A stretch of DNA of 64,000 nucleotides from Candidatus Palauibacter soopunensis (GTDB lineage Bacteria; Gemmatimonadota; Gemmatimonadetes; Palauibacterales; Palauibacteraceae). Positions 1-8,778 of the stretch are shown in pieces; position 1 is the first letter of the stretch, and each line of letters starts with the position of its first letter. The stretch is from NCBI RefSeq assembly GCF_947581735.1, contig NZ_CANPVT010000032.1, positions 1-64,000 on the forward strand, written 5' to 3'. The notes beneath the pieces were generated by a model, which saw only the letters and a program-made list of their open reading frames with translations, was not told the DNA's origin and ran no database searches. A program made the translations under genes and the position numbers.

Positions 1-2
1 CG

Positions 3-2900
3 ACCGCGACCGTGACCGGTGTGGCGCGCGGAAGCGCGGTCGTCACTATCACAGCGGCCGATCCGGCGGGCCTCCAGGCCAACCAGGGATTCAACGTGAC
101 GGTGGGCCAGAGCGGCGTGAAGGAGGCGACGGTCGCCATCTTCGGGTTGCGGAACGTGGAGGACCGGTCGAAGTCCATCAACCCGACCAACGTGTTTGGT
201 GATGTCGCCGTCATCCTCGACGTCCAGAACAACGATGAAACGGTCGCGGGGATCGGCCTCACCCTGAACGACGAGGAGATTCAGTGCCGTGGCAACATCG
301 GCGCGGATCTCGCGGCATCCGGCGGGCAGATCGAGGTGGACTGCTTCTTCGACACCAACGCCGTGGACGGCGAGTGCGTGGGGATGCAGTTGCAACCGCG
401 CTACGCCAACGGCGAGTACAACCTCGGCGCGTTCCTCGTCACCGCGGAGGGCGAGCGGCGCGAGGTCGTCGCCACGCAGCCGATCACGCTGAAGAATTCC
501 GGCTACGTGATCATCGCCCACGAGGCGGGTGCGAATTCCGTGGTGTCGAACACGACCAAGGGTCTGACGTTCTACGGCGGGCCTCCGGGCGAGGACGACG
601 AGAACCGGAACAGCTTCCACGCCTGCCCAGTGTCCTACAAGGGCACAACGGTGGGCTCGATGCAACTCGGCAGCATCCACACGAACACGGCGCGTCCGGA
701 TCCGGTGGCGACGGATCCACAGCCCGCTTATGGTGCCGGTCTGCTGAGCTTCAGGCGGGCCAACGGCAGGCCGCACGATCCGGTCGACGACGAGGCGCCG
801 TTCACATGGCCGATCAGCACGGCTTCCTGGACGGGCAACAGCGCCGTGGAGAACATACCGGGCGAGAACGAGTTCTGGATCGAGAACCGGGGTCTCATCA
901 AGAACGCCGACGGGCTCGACGTGAGCGGCGAGTTCCGCAAGGACGGCAATGCGGCGAATACGCACAAGGAAGGTCCGTTCCAGTTCGACTTCAGCGCACC
1001 GCGCCTGAACGACGACGACGGCGACTCGGAAGTCGCGATCAGCTACGTCACCGGAGGCAGGCGCGTCACCCGAAGCATCGGCAGCGCGACGGGCAACATG
1101 TTCTCCCCCGGTTCGAGTTCGTCTCCCGCGCGCCTGGTCGTATCGGACGTCGCGGAGGCCGGCGTGGGCGGTGTGAACGAGGTCATCGCGGTGGGCGATT
1201 GCACGATCGCGGCTAACACCGACTCCCGGTCGAGCACCGATTTCGTGGCCGGTGACGGGATGGACGACATACGTAACATCGCCGAGCTGCCCGAGGACGA
1301 CGCGGAGGCCAATCCGGGCGACGAGGGCGGACTCGACTGCTACACCGCCGAGTTGCAGGAGTTGACGGACGCGATCGGCAACTCGACGTGGCTCGGGAAC
1401 GTCCGGATTCAGTCGGCCGCGGCCTTCGGCGTCGACAAGACGCCACCGGAGGTCACCGACGTCGAGCCGGAAGGCGAAGTCGTGTTCAAGGGACGCGGCA
1501 CCACTGCGAGTCCTACCGCCGAGTTCATCTTCTTCGACGCCAACGATCCGGATCTGGAGACGGGCGATGAGGGCAGCGGGTGCTGCTTATTCACGCCCCA
1601 GCGGTACTACAGCGGAGCGTACCGAACGGCCAACGCGGGCTGGAGCGTTTCTAGCAGGTTCGGTGACGATACGTACGGCGGTAGCATCGCCGGTCTGGAC
1701 GACGGGGCGTATCGGCTGCGCGCGATCGCGTGGGACCGCAGCACGCCGGGCAACGGCAGTGTCGCACTCTACTCGTTCGTCAAGGACACGAAGGCGCCGA
1801 CGTTCAGCTTGGGCGCGAGCCCCGGTGGCGCCATCAACGCGGGCTCTTCCTCGTCCATCACGGTGGTGGTGAGCGGCACGATCAAGGACGCGAACCCGGT
1901 CGAGGAAGCCCTGCTGACCGTGATGATGCAAGGGACGGGCGACGGCAGCTCGAACGACATCTGCGGCGGTGACGACACGACCGATACCGAGCTGCCGCGG
2001 TCGCGGGCTCGCAAGTACGACCTGGAGAACGACACCAAGACGATCGAGTTCAGCCAGTCGGTCACGATCGGGCGGGCGCCGGGCGGCGGCATGGAGAACC
2101 TCTGCTTCAACCTCAAGCTGACGGACTCGGCCGTCGACCATGAGGGCGACGACAACGGCAACGAGTCGATGTACTCGGCCGGCAACTTCTCGGTGAACTG
2201 GGGCCTCGGAGTCAACGTGACCGAGGATAAGTTGTCCGTACCGGAAGGCGGCGAAGCCACCTATGGGGTGAGCCTGCAGTCCGCGCCGGTCGGAGACGTC
2301 ACTGTGACGCCGCGCACGAGCAACTCGCACGTAACGTTTACTCCTGCGACCCTCACGTTCACCACCACCGACTTCGGGACTGCCCAGACGGTCACGGTGT
2401 CGGCCGTCGAGGATACTGATGCGGTGAACGAGGCGACGACGATCTCCCACAGCGCCTCGGGCGGGGGCTACAGCAACGTGAGCATAGCCTCGGTCGCGGT
2501 GACTCAAGCGGACAACGACGCCACGCTGGCGGTGGATGTGGACTCGATCGACGAGGGCGTAATCGACACGGTGACGGTGACCGTGGAGTTGGCGACCGCA
2601 GCGACGGCCGAAACGACCGTTACGCTCACGTTGACCGACAACGTCCCCGACGATGACAACAACGAGGATCCGGTGATCGCCAAAGTCGGCCCGGGCGAGA
2701 ACCCGACCGCCACCGATCGGACCATCACGATCGCGTCCGGCGCAAAGAAGGGAACGATCGAGCTCGAGATCGAGGTTGGCGAACTCGACGGGACACGGGA
2801 TCGTAGGATCACGGTGACGGGCACGTTCACTCACATCAGCGGTACCAACGTCACCGACCCGGACGAGGTGCGCATCACGCTCGTCAACGACGATTCATGA
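3..2900 (+). CDS. Large secreted repeat protein with Calx-beta-like C-terminus, 5' partial
   Basis: The frame is open from the window edge, so the N-terminus and any signal peptide are missing. The first residues (GSAVVTITAADPAGLQAN) match the end of the Ig/cadherin-like repeats in the next two genes, so at least one such repeat lies upstream. The middle, roughly residues 40-720 of the visible part, is rich in Asp, Gly and Asn with paired Cys and has no domain I can name. The last 230 residues hold two Calx-beta-like units (LSVPEGGEATYGVSL, then a second starting near DATLAVDVDSIDEG). Such domains are common in surface adhesion proteins. No catalytic motif is visible. Likely exported and extracellular; the exact role is unknown. 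A clear terminator follows. Confidence 0.75.
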   Translation, partial: TATVTGVARGSAVVTITAADPAGLQANQGFNVTVGQSGVKEATVAIFGLRNVEDRSKSINPTNVFGDVAVILDVQNNDETVAGIGLTLNDEEIQCRGNIGADLAASGGQIEVDCFFDTNAVDGECVGMQLQPRYANGEYNLGAFLVTAEGERREVVATQPITLKNSGYVIIAHEAGANSVVSNTTKGLTFYGGPPGEDDENRNSFHACPVSYKGTTVGSMQLGSIHTNTARPDPVATDPQPAYGAGLLSFRRANGRPHDPVDDEAPFTWPISTASWTGNSAVENIPGENEFWIENRGLIKNADGLDVSGEFRKDGNAANTHKEGPFQFDFSAPRLNDDDGDSEVAISYVTGGRRVTRSIGSATGNMFSPGSSSSPARLVVSDVAEAGVGGVNEVIAVGDCTIAANTDSRSSTDFVAGDGMDDIRNIAELPEDDAEANPGDEGGLDCYTAELQELTDAIGNSTWLGNVRIQSAAAFGVDKTPPEVTDVEPEGEVVFKGRGTTASPTAEFIFFDANDPDLETGDEGSGCCLFTPQRYYSGAYRTANAGWSVSSRFGDDTYGGSIAGLDDGAYRLRAIAWDRSTPGNGSVALYSFVKDTKAPTFSLGASPGGAINAGSSSSITVVVSGTIKDANPVEEALLTVMMQGTGDGSSNDICGGDDTTDTELPRSRARKYDLENDTKTIEFSQSVTIGRAPGGGMENLCFNLKLTDSAVDHEGDDNGNESMYSAGNFSVNWGLGVNVTEDKLSVPEGGEATYGVSLQSAPVGDVTVTPRTSNSHVTFTPATLTFTTTDFGTAQTVTVSAVEDTDAVNEATTISHSASGGGYSNVSIASVAVTQADNDATLAVDVDSIDEGVIDTVTVTVELATAATAETTVTLTLTDNVPDDDNNEDPVIAKVGPGENPTATDRTITIASGAKKGTIELEIEVGELDGTRDRRITVTGTFTHISGTNVTDPDEVRITLVNDDS

Positions 2901-2964
2901 TGGCGCTCCGGTGAGGCTGGCGGCTTGAAGGGTTGAGCCGCGTAAGCCGAACCGAGGGCAAACG

Positions 2965-3000
2965 GGAGCCCCTCGCGGATTCGCGGGGGGCTCCTTTTTT
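2965..3000 (+). terminator. Rho-independent terminator
   Basis: A GC-rich inverted repeat (GGAGCCCCTCGCG, 4-nt loop, CGCGGGGGGCTCC) is followed directly by a T-run. It lies 65 bp after the upstream stop and before the next gene, so the first gene should end its transcript here. Confidence 0.85.
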
Positions 3001-3077
3001 CTTAGGGAAGAGTTTCCTTTCACCCGACTTGTTGGGCCGTCGGGTCTGTCGGGAGAAGAGCCGGGAGGGCTGACCGA

Positions 3078-5006
3078 ATGAACGGAAAAACGAATCGCTA
3101 CCGCACCCTGGGCTTCGCGAGCGCACTCGTTGCGGCTCTCATCGGCGGTGTCTCCTGCGGCGGAGACGGGACGACGGATCCGCCCCCGCCGCCTCCGCCA
3201 CCGCCTCCGGCGCCTGTGGCTCCGGTGGCGGTCGGGTCGATCCCGGCCCAGGTCATGACCGTGGGGCAGACGGTGACGGTGGACGTGACGCCGTTCTTCC
3301 GCGATCCCGACGGGGGCGCCCTGACGTATACGGCCGCATCGTCGGCCACGGCCGTGCTCACCGTGTCGCTGACCGGCAGTAACCTGACGCTGACGGCGGT
3401 GGCGCCGGGGACGGCGACCGTGACCGTGACGGCCACCGATCCTGGCGGCCTGACGGCCACGCAGAGCGCGGGGGTGACGGTCGAGGCGGCCAACGAGGCG
3501 CCGGAGGCGGTGGGCACGATTCCCGCGCAGGCGATGACCGTGGGCCAGACGGCGACCGTGGACGTGGCGGCCTTCTTCAGCGACCCGGACGGCGACGCGC
3601 TGACGTACACGGCAGGGTCGAGCAATGAGGCGGCGGTCACGGCCGGGCTCGAGGGCAGCAGCCTGACGCTGACGGCCGTGGCCGTGGGCACGGCGACGGT
3701 GACGGTGACCGCCGCCGACCCGGACGGTCTGACGGCCTTGCAGAGCGCGGAGGTGACGGTCGAGGCGGCCAACCAGGCACCGGAGGCCGTGAGCGCGATC
3801 CCGGCGCAGACGTTGTCCGCCGGTGATACGGTGACGGTGGACGTGTCCGCCTACTTCACCGATCCGGACGGGGACGGATTGAGCTACGAGGCGGAATCGA
3901 GCGACGCGGACGCCCTCGCGGCCGGGATCGAGGGCAGCAGCCTGACGCTCGCGGCGGTGGCGCCGGGGACGGCGACGGTGACCGTGACGGCCACCGACCC
4001 GGGCGGCCTGAGCGCGACGCAGAGTGCGGAGGTGACGGTCGAGGCGGCCAACCAGGCACCGGAGCCGGTGGGCGCGATCCCGGCGCAGACGATGACAGCG
4101 GGGCAGACGGCTGAAGTGGACATATCGATTTTCTTCACCGATCCGGACGGCGATGACCTGTCGTACGGGGCGGAGTCGGGCGATGCGGGCGTGGTCTCGG
4201 TCGCCCTGTCGGGCAGCACGCTGACGCTGACGGCGGTGTCAGCCGGGACGGCGACGGTGACGGCGACGGCGACGGATCCGGGCGGTCTTTCGGCGACTCA
4301 GAGCGCCGAGGTCACGGTGGCGGCGAGCGCCGGATTCCGGGACGACTTCGATTCGGCCGCCAGCCTGGACGACTGGGAGATATTGAACGCCGACGCCTCC
4401 GTCGCGGATGGTCTCCTGCGCTTGACCAACACCACGGATGGTTTGCTCGGAATCGCGGAACGCGAGGTCGACCCGGTGCTTACGGACTGGACGATCCGGG
4501 TCAGGATGGGCCGGGCCGCGGACGATGGAACCGTGCGGATGTATTGGTTCACGGAGCACCCGCGCTATCAGGCCTTTGGCGTATCGCTTGGCCCGCAAAG
4601 TCAAGGGCACAACTACAGGTTCCTTCTCTGGGACGATGATGAGTCGGCCTGGTTTTTTCTCGGAGACCAGAGCGGTAACTCGGATGCGATTCGAGATGCG
4701 CCGGGCGAGTTCACGGACGTCACGATTGGGTGGGACGGCGATGAGTTCTTCCTGATGGCGGGAGACACCGAACTCTGGAGATTAACTCCGAACGCGACGT
4801 TTCGTGCAGCCTTTGGCAGCGTGACCGATATCTGGTTGGCGGGGAGCGGAGACAGCGGCGCCGCACAACGCTTCGATTGGTTCGAGGTCACAGGCACGGA
4901 GAGCAGCGCGGCGATGTCGAGTAGGGCGAGAGCCGCTCGCGATCTTGTGAAACAAGCCGCTGACGCGACGGAGCGTGGATTGGACCGCGCCGGCAGCAAG
5001 CAGTGA
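3078..5006 (+). CDS. Lipoprotein with four Ig/cadherin-like repeats and a C-terminal glycan-binding-like domain
   Basis: 642 residues. A basic N-terminus and hydrophobic stretch end in a lipobox-like GVSC near residue 28, followed by a proline run (residues 35-45) that would act as a spacer from the membrane. Four near-identical repeats of about 90 residues follow, each with the core IPAQ.MTVGQT...DPDGD.L.Y and ending VTVEAANQAPE; these are Ig- or cadherin-like beta sandwiches of the kind found in adhesins. From about residue 420 the protein changes to a jelly-roll-like domain (FRDDFDSAASLDDWEILN...), resembling laminin-G/DUF1080-type sugar-binding domains. The start is ATG after GGGAGGG. The stop overlaps the next start by 4 nt (GTGA), so the two are probably made together. 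The repeats are nearly identical at the DNA level and could recombine. Confidence 0.85.
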   Translation: MNGKTNRYRTLGFASALVAALIGGVSCGGDGTTDPPPPPPPPPPAPVAPVAVGSIPAQVMTVGQTVTVDVTPFFRDPDGGALTYTAASSATAVLTVSLTGSNLTLTAVAPGTATVTVTATDPGGLTATQSAGVTVEAANEAPEAVGTIPAQAMTVGQTATVDVAAFFSDPDGDALTYTAGSSNEAAVTAGLEGSSLTLTAVAVGTATVTVTAADPDGLTALQSAEVTVEAANQAPEAVSAIPAQTLSAGDTVTVDVSAYFTDPDGDGLSYEAESSDADALAAGIEGSSLTLAAVAPGTATVTVTATDPGGLSATQSAEVTVEAANQAPEPVGAIPAQTMTAGQTAEVDISIFFTDPDGDDLSYGAESGDAGVVSVALSGSTLTLTAVSAGTATVTATATDPGGLSATQSAEVTVAASAGFRDDFDSAASLDDWEILNADASVADGLLRLTNTTDGLLGIAEREVDPVLTDWTIRVRMGRAADDGTVRMYWFTEHPRYQAFGVSLGPQSQGHNYRFLLWDDDESAWFFLGDQSGNSDAIRDAPGEFTDVTIGWDGDEFFLMAGDTELWRLTPNATFRAAFGSVTDIWLAGSGDSGAAQRFDWFEVTGTESSAAMSSRARAARDLVKQAADATERGLDRAGSKQ

Positions 5007-7099
5007 ACCGGAAAGCCTCCCGCCGCGACGGAGCGGCGTCCGCTCGCGCGGCGCGGAGATGTGTACGCGGACTCCGGACCGCGGTCGTATCGATCGCCGG
5101 CGCATGGGCTGCGGCCTGCGGCGACGGGAACCAGGTTACGGAGCCGGCCCCTCAGCCGAACCGGGGACCACGGGCCGTAGGCACGATTCCCGCCATGACG
5201 GTGTCGGTCGGCGAGTCGGCCAGCGTTGACGTGTCTCCGTACTTCAGCGACCCGGACGGAGACGCCCTTTCCTACGCGGCAAGTTCGTCGAACGATGCGG
5301 CTGCGGCCGCATCGGTGTCGGGCGCTTCGGTCGTGGTCGCCGCACACGCGAGGGGCGTTGTGACGGTCACGGTGGAGGCGCGCGATCCACGTGGCCTGAT
5401 CGCGCAGCAGACGTTCCAGGTGACCGTGCCGAACCGGGGGCCGGAAGCGGCGGACGAGATCCCGGTCCAGACCGTGTTCGCGGGACGGACCGCGACGGTG
5501 GATGCATCGGCCTACTTTCGCGACCCCGACGGCGACGCTCTGCGCTACACCGCCACGTCGTCGAGAACCGAGGTTGCAACGGTCGCCGTGTCGGAAGCGG
5601 AGATCGCGATCCGGGCCCTGGCCCCGGGGGTCGCGATGGTCACTGTGCGCGCGAGCGATGCGGATGGCGCGAGCGCGGAGCGGGTGTTTTCGGTGACCGT
5701 GCCGAATCGGGCCCCGGAGGGTGTGGGGACGATCTCGCCCTTGAAGCTGGCTGTGGGCGACACGGTGACCGTGAACGTGTCCGCCTACTTCACGGATCCG
5801 GACGGAGAGAGCCTTTCCTTCACGGCCGCTTCGTCGAACGCCGCCGTGGCCGGCGTCTCGGCGGCGGGAGATTCCGTCACGGTAGCGGCGGTTGCGAAGG
5901 GGCTCGTGACCGTGACGGTCACGGCGCGCGACCCGCAGGGCGAGGCGGCGCAGCAGACGTTCCGGGTCACCGTGCCCAACCGGGCGCCGGAGCGGGTCGG
6001 GACGATCCCGTCACAGACGCTGCCCGCCGGCGAGACGGCGGAGGTGGATGCCTCCCCATACTTTACCGACGCCGACGGCGACGCGCTTTCCTACTCGGCG
6101 GCCTCGTCGAACGCCGGCGTGGCCGCGGTCTCCGCGTCCGGCAGCGTCGTGACCGTGCGGGCGGTCGCGCCGGGCGACGCCACCGTGACGATCACGGCCA
6201 GCGACCCAGGAGGCCTGAGCGCCTCCTCCGCGTTCGGCGTGAGTGTGGCAAGCGTCCCCTCCGGGTTCCAGATCGAACTCGTGTTCGCGACGTCGGTGAC
6301 CGCAACCCAGGAGGCAGCCTTCCGCAGGGCTGCCGAGCGCTGGATGAAGATTCTGGCGCCGACGGACCTCCCGGACATTGCGCTGAACCGAACCCTGGGC
6401 TGCGGCGGCGATCCGAAATTCGAGCGCTACGTCGAGACGATCGACGACCTGATGATCGTGGCGGCGATCGAAGAAATCGATGGTTCGCGCGGGACGCTGG
6501 CGCGAGCCGGCCCCTGCCGGGTGCGGACCGGGAGCCTGCTGCCCCTGTACGGTCGGATGACGTTCGACGTCGCCGACCTCGAGCGGCTCGAGCGCGGCGG
6601 CGAGCTGGAGGACGTGGTCCTCCACGAAATGGGGCATGTGCTGGGCATCGGAACCATCTGGCGACCGCTCGGATTGCTCCAGAACCCCGCATCCGAAGAC
6701 GACGAGCCCGACACGCACTTCACGGGCCGGCGGACCATCGAGGCGTTCGACGAAGCCGGCGGCGCCAACTACACGGGCGCCAAGGTGCCCGTCGAGAACA
6801 CCGGCGGCCTGGGCACCCGGAACGGCCACTGGCGGGAAGTCGTGCTCGTCACCGAACTCATGACCGGATACCTGGATCGCGGTCCCGAGCCCTTGAGTGC
6901 GATCACCGTTCAGTCCCTGGCGGACCTCGGCTACTCCGTCGATCTCGCGGCGGCTGATTCCTACCGGCTTCCCGACGCGGACGCCGCCCGCGCGGTCGAG
7001 GAGGACGAGCGGATCCCGTACGGAGACGACATCTGGAGAGGGCCCGTCGTCGTGGTCGACGATGCGGGGCGGATCGTCCGAATCATCAGACCCCACTAG
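5003..7099 (+). CDS. Lipoprotein with Ig/cadherin-like repeats and leishmanolysin-like metallopeptidase
   Basis: 698 residues, GTG start overlapping the previous stop. A signal sequence ends in a lipobox-like AAAC near residue 38. Four repeats of about 90 residues follow (IP.MTVSVGESASVDVSPYF type), each ending PNRGPE or PNRAPE, to about residue 415. The C-terminal third is a zinc peptidase: HEMGHVLGIGTIW (first His near residue 541) is the HExxHxxG motif, and NGHW...TELMTGYLD supplies a likely third His and a Met-turn, as in M8 (leishmanolysin) enzymes. The same stretch runs on into LS.ITVQSLADLGYSVD, also typical of that group. It is probably a surface-tethered protease whose repeats hold it away from the membrane or bind substrate. 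Coupling to the preceding repeat lipoprotein suggests a shared surface function. Confidence 0.85.
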   Translation: MNRKASRRDGAASARAARRCVRGLRTAVVSIAGAWAAACGDGNQVTEPAPQPNRGPRAVGTIPAMTVSVGESASVDVSPYFSDPDGDALSYAASSSNDAAAAASVSGASVVVAAHARGVVTVTVEARDPRGLIAQQTFQVTVPNRGPEAADEIPVQTVFAGRTATVDASAYFRDPDGDALRYTATSSRTEVATVAVSEAEIAIRALAPGVAMVTVRASDADGASAERVFSVTVPNRAPEGVGTISPLKLAVGDTVTVNVSAYFTDPDGESLSFTAASSNAAVAGVSAAGDSVTVAAVAKGLVTVTVTARDPQGEAAQQTFRVTVPNRAPERVGTIPSQTLPAGETAEVDASPYFTDADGDALSYSAASSNAGVAAVSASGSVVTVRAVAPGDATVTITASDPGGLSASSAFGVSVASVPSGFQIELVFATSVTATQEAAFRRAAERWMKILAPTDLPDIALNRTLGCGGDPKFERYVETIDDLMIVAAIEEIDGSRGTLARAGPCRVRTGSLLPLYGRMTFDVADLERLERGGELEDVVLHEMGHVLGIGTIWRPLGLLQNPASEDDEPDTHFTGRRTIEAFDEAGGANYTGAKVPVENTGGLGTRNGHWREVVLVTELMTGYLDRGPEPLSAITVQSLADLGYSVDLAAADSYRLPDADAARAVEEDERIPYGDDIWRGPVVVVDDAGRIVRIIRPH

Positions 7100-7127
7100 G
7101 CTTTACTCGAATCGGGGAGCGCCAGCC

Positions 7128-7361
7128 ATGACCAAGCCTGAAACCGAAGCCAACCGGCCTCCGGCTGCGACCGAACCCCCGCCGGACCCGAAGGAGTTCG
7201 ACCCGGTTGCCGTGAACCCGTTCTACCGGGGACTTCGCTTCTCGGAGGTGGTCCGCATCCTCCTCACGCCCACGGACCCGGAAGTGCGCGAGCGGATCAG
7301 GCGTAGGGCACGGCGGGGTAGCGGGCCGCGCCCCGGCCGTACACCAGATCCCGATAGGTGA
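7128..7361 (+). CDS. Small protein of unknown function, probably cut short by the insertion sequence
   Basis: 77 residues as read. The first part (MTKPETEANRPPAATEPPPD, then VNPFYRGLRFSEVVRILLTP) is proline-rich followed by a likely helix. The last 20 or so residues (RRRARRGSGPRPGRTPDPDR) lie over the 3' end of the minus-strand transposase and look like readthrough into the insertion sequence. I infer that the original gene continued further and was interrupted. No family recognised. It starts 28 bp after the metallopeptidase gene, with GGGGAGC upstream. Confidence 0.45.
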   Translation: MTKPETEANRPPAATEPPPDPKEFDPVAVNPFYRGLRFSEVVRILLTPTDPEVRERIRRRARRGSGPRPGRTPDPDR

Positions 7362-8256
7362 GGCGCTTGCCCGCCATGTGAACCACGACCTCCCGCATCC
7401 TCTCCATGGTCCCGAGCGCCCGAAGGTTGTGCTTGCCCGCCAGCTCGTCCACGTACCGCTGAAGATGCTTCCGGCTCAGCACGTGGAACGTCCCCATGTA
7501 CGCCCGCTTCAGCAGCGCCCAGAAGCTCTCCATGCCGTTGGTGTGGGCATCGCCCCGCACCCACTCCCCCGCCGAGTGCTTCGCCGCGCCGTGCCGGTAG
7601 CTCGGCGCCAGCCGTCTGTACGTCGGGTACTCGTCGGTGTAGATCACCGAGCCCGGACCCGCGTGCGCCGTGATGATCCGCCATAGCGTTCTCGCATCCG
7701 TGCTTCCCACCACGTAGGCCGACACCCGGTTCGTGGCACGGTCCTTGAGCCCCACCACCGGGATCTTCCCCGCGAACCCGCCCTCCTGGCGAAGCCGCTT
7801 GTCCACGTGCTTGTTGTGTTCCTTCCCCCCGATGTACGCCTCGTCCACCTCCACCGGCCCCTCGAACCGCGCCGGGCGGTCCCGGACGAAGATCTGCCGG
7901 ATCCGGTGCTGCATGAACCACGCCGTCTTCTGCGTCACCCCGATGTCGTGCGCGAGCTTCGTCGACGCCACCCCCTTCGGGCTGCTCATGTTCAGGTGGA
8001 TCGCGTAGGCCCATTTCCTCAAGGGGAGCGGGGAGCCCGCCATCGGCGTCCCCGTCTTGACCGAGAAGTACTTCCCGCAGTCCCGGCACCGGTACGGCAT
8101 CTTCGCGTGCCTGCAACGGTAGGTCCCCAGACTCCCGCACCGGGGGCAGTGCCGGTTCCCGTCCGGCCACACGATCTGCTCGAACCACCTCCGTGCCGCC
8201 GCTTCCGTCGGGAACTTCTCCGCCAACTCCAACAGGCTCAACCCTTTGACCTGCAT
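7297..8256 (-). CDS. IS1595-family (ISXO2-like) transposase
   Basis: 319 residues, full length for the family. The N-terminus has a zinc ribbon (CPRCGSLGTYRC...CRDCGKYF), followed by a helical DNA-binding part (KLAHDIGVTQKTAWFMQHR). The catalytic core shows VEVDEAYIGGKEHNKH and VIYTDEYPTYRRL, two acidic residues of the DDE/DDN triad, and NGMESFWALLKRAYMGTFH with the third position. All expected motifs are present with no frameshift, so the enzyme may be active. ATG start, with GGGAGGGAGC just upstream. Its stop lies within or just outside the proposed left end of the element. Confidence 0.93.
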   Translation of the reverse strand: MQVKGLSLLELAEKFPTEAAARRWFEQIVWPDGNRHCPRCGSLGTYRCRHAKMPYRCRDCGKYFSVKTGTPMAGSPLPLRKWAYAIHLNMSSPKGVASTKLAHDIGVTQKTAWFMQHRIRQIFVRDRPARFEGPVEVDEAYIGGKEHNKHVDKRLRQEGGFAGKIPVVGLKDRATNRVSAYVVGSTDARTLWRIITAHAGPGSVIYTDEYPTYRRLAPSYRHGAAKHSAGEWVRGDAHTNGMESFWALLKRAYMGTFHVLSRKHLQRYVDELAGKHNLRALGTMERMREVVVHMAGKRLTYRDLVYGRGAARYPAVPYA

Positions 8257-8312
8257 CGATGCTCCCTCCCGATCGCTCTCTGACTCAACCCAGGTATGTA
8301 AGTCCCACTACC
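7297..8312 (-). mobile_element. IS1595-family insertion sequence
   Basis: Defined mainly by its transposase. Possible imperfect terminal repeats are GGTAGCGGGCC (7317-7327) and GTCCCACTACC (8302-8312), which match at 9 of 11 positions as an inverted pair. The left one lies inside the 3' end of the transposase frame and I found no clear target duplication, so the boundaries are tentative. It separates a truncated small gene from a PadR-type regulator. Confidence 0.6.
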
Positions 8313-8415
8313 GGATACGACCTGTTCCGGCCCTTGGCAGAGCCGGTCCGAAGGCAAGTTCCTCGCCTTCATCCCCGCTGTCCGCGAATCTGCCGAGCGA
8401 GAGGCTCGGAAGCTC

Positions 8416-8778
8416 GTGCGCGAATTGCGTAAGGGGCTGGGCCGGCCGGTCTACAGGGAACTGATCGCCGCTTCGTCGCGCCCGATGGTGCTCTCCATCC
8501 TCGCGGGCGGGGAGAGCTACGGCTACCAGATGCTCAAACAGGTGAAGGTCCTATCGGGTGGAAGCGTGGACTGGTCCGACGGAATGCTCTATCCGGTCCT
8601 GCACCGCTTGGAGCGGGACGGTCTCATCGCGGGCCGCTGGCAGTTGACCGATGCGGGACGGCGGCGGAAGTACTATCGGCTGACCGGACGGGGAAGGCGC
8701 CAGTTGTCGCGCGACCGGGCGAGTTGGCGGACGCTGACCACGGCACTCGAAGCGGCTTGGGGAGGAGCGCATGTTTGA
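8416..8778 (+). CDS. PadR-family transcriptional regulator
   Basis: 120 residues from a GTG. The winged-helix core is clear: VLSILAGGESYGYQMLKQV, SDGMLYPVLHRLERDGLIAGRW, then RRKYYRLTGRGRRQL. PadR proteins are small dimeric repressors. This one overlaps the next gene by 8 nt, and PadR plus HAAS/permease-prefix membrane proteins is a recurring pair in Acidobacteria and Gemmatimonadota. The start is uncertain: the frame stays open upstream to 8302, close to the insertion sequence end, and family members often begin near RELIAAS (about 8458). Insertion of the IS may have removed the original promoter. Confidence 0.85.
   Translation: MRELRKGLGRPVYRELIAASSRPMVLSILAGGESYGYQMLKQVKVLSGGSVDWSDGMLYPVLHRLERDGLIAGRWQLTDAGRRRKYYRLTGRGRRQLSRDRASWRTLTTALEAAWGGAHV

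Noticed and set aside
3235-4330. CRISPR-like or mobile repeat
   Set aside because: The regular repeats are about 270-bp coding units of Ig/cadherin-like domains; there are no unique spacers. No CRISPR array was seen anywhere in the window.
8302-8415. Possible group II intron maturase remnant upstream of PadR
   Set aside because: EGKFLAFIPAVRESAEREAR vaguely resembles the maturase motif, but it is too short, has no catalytic motifs and no intron RNA is visible.
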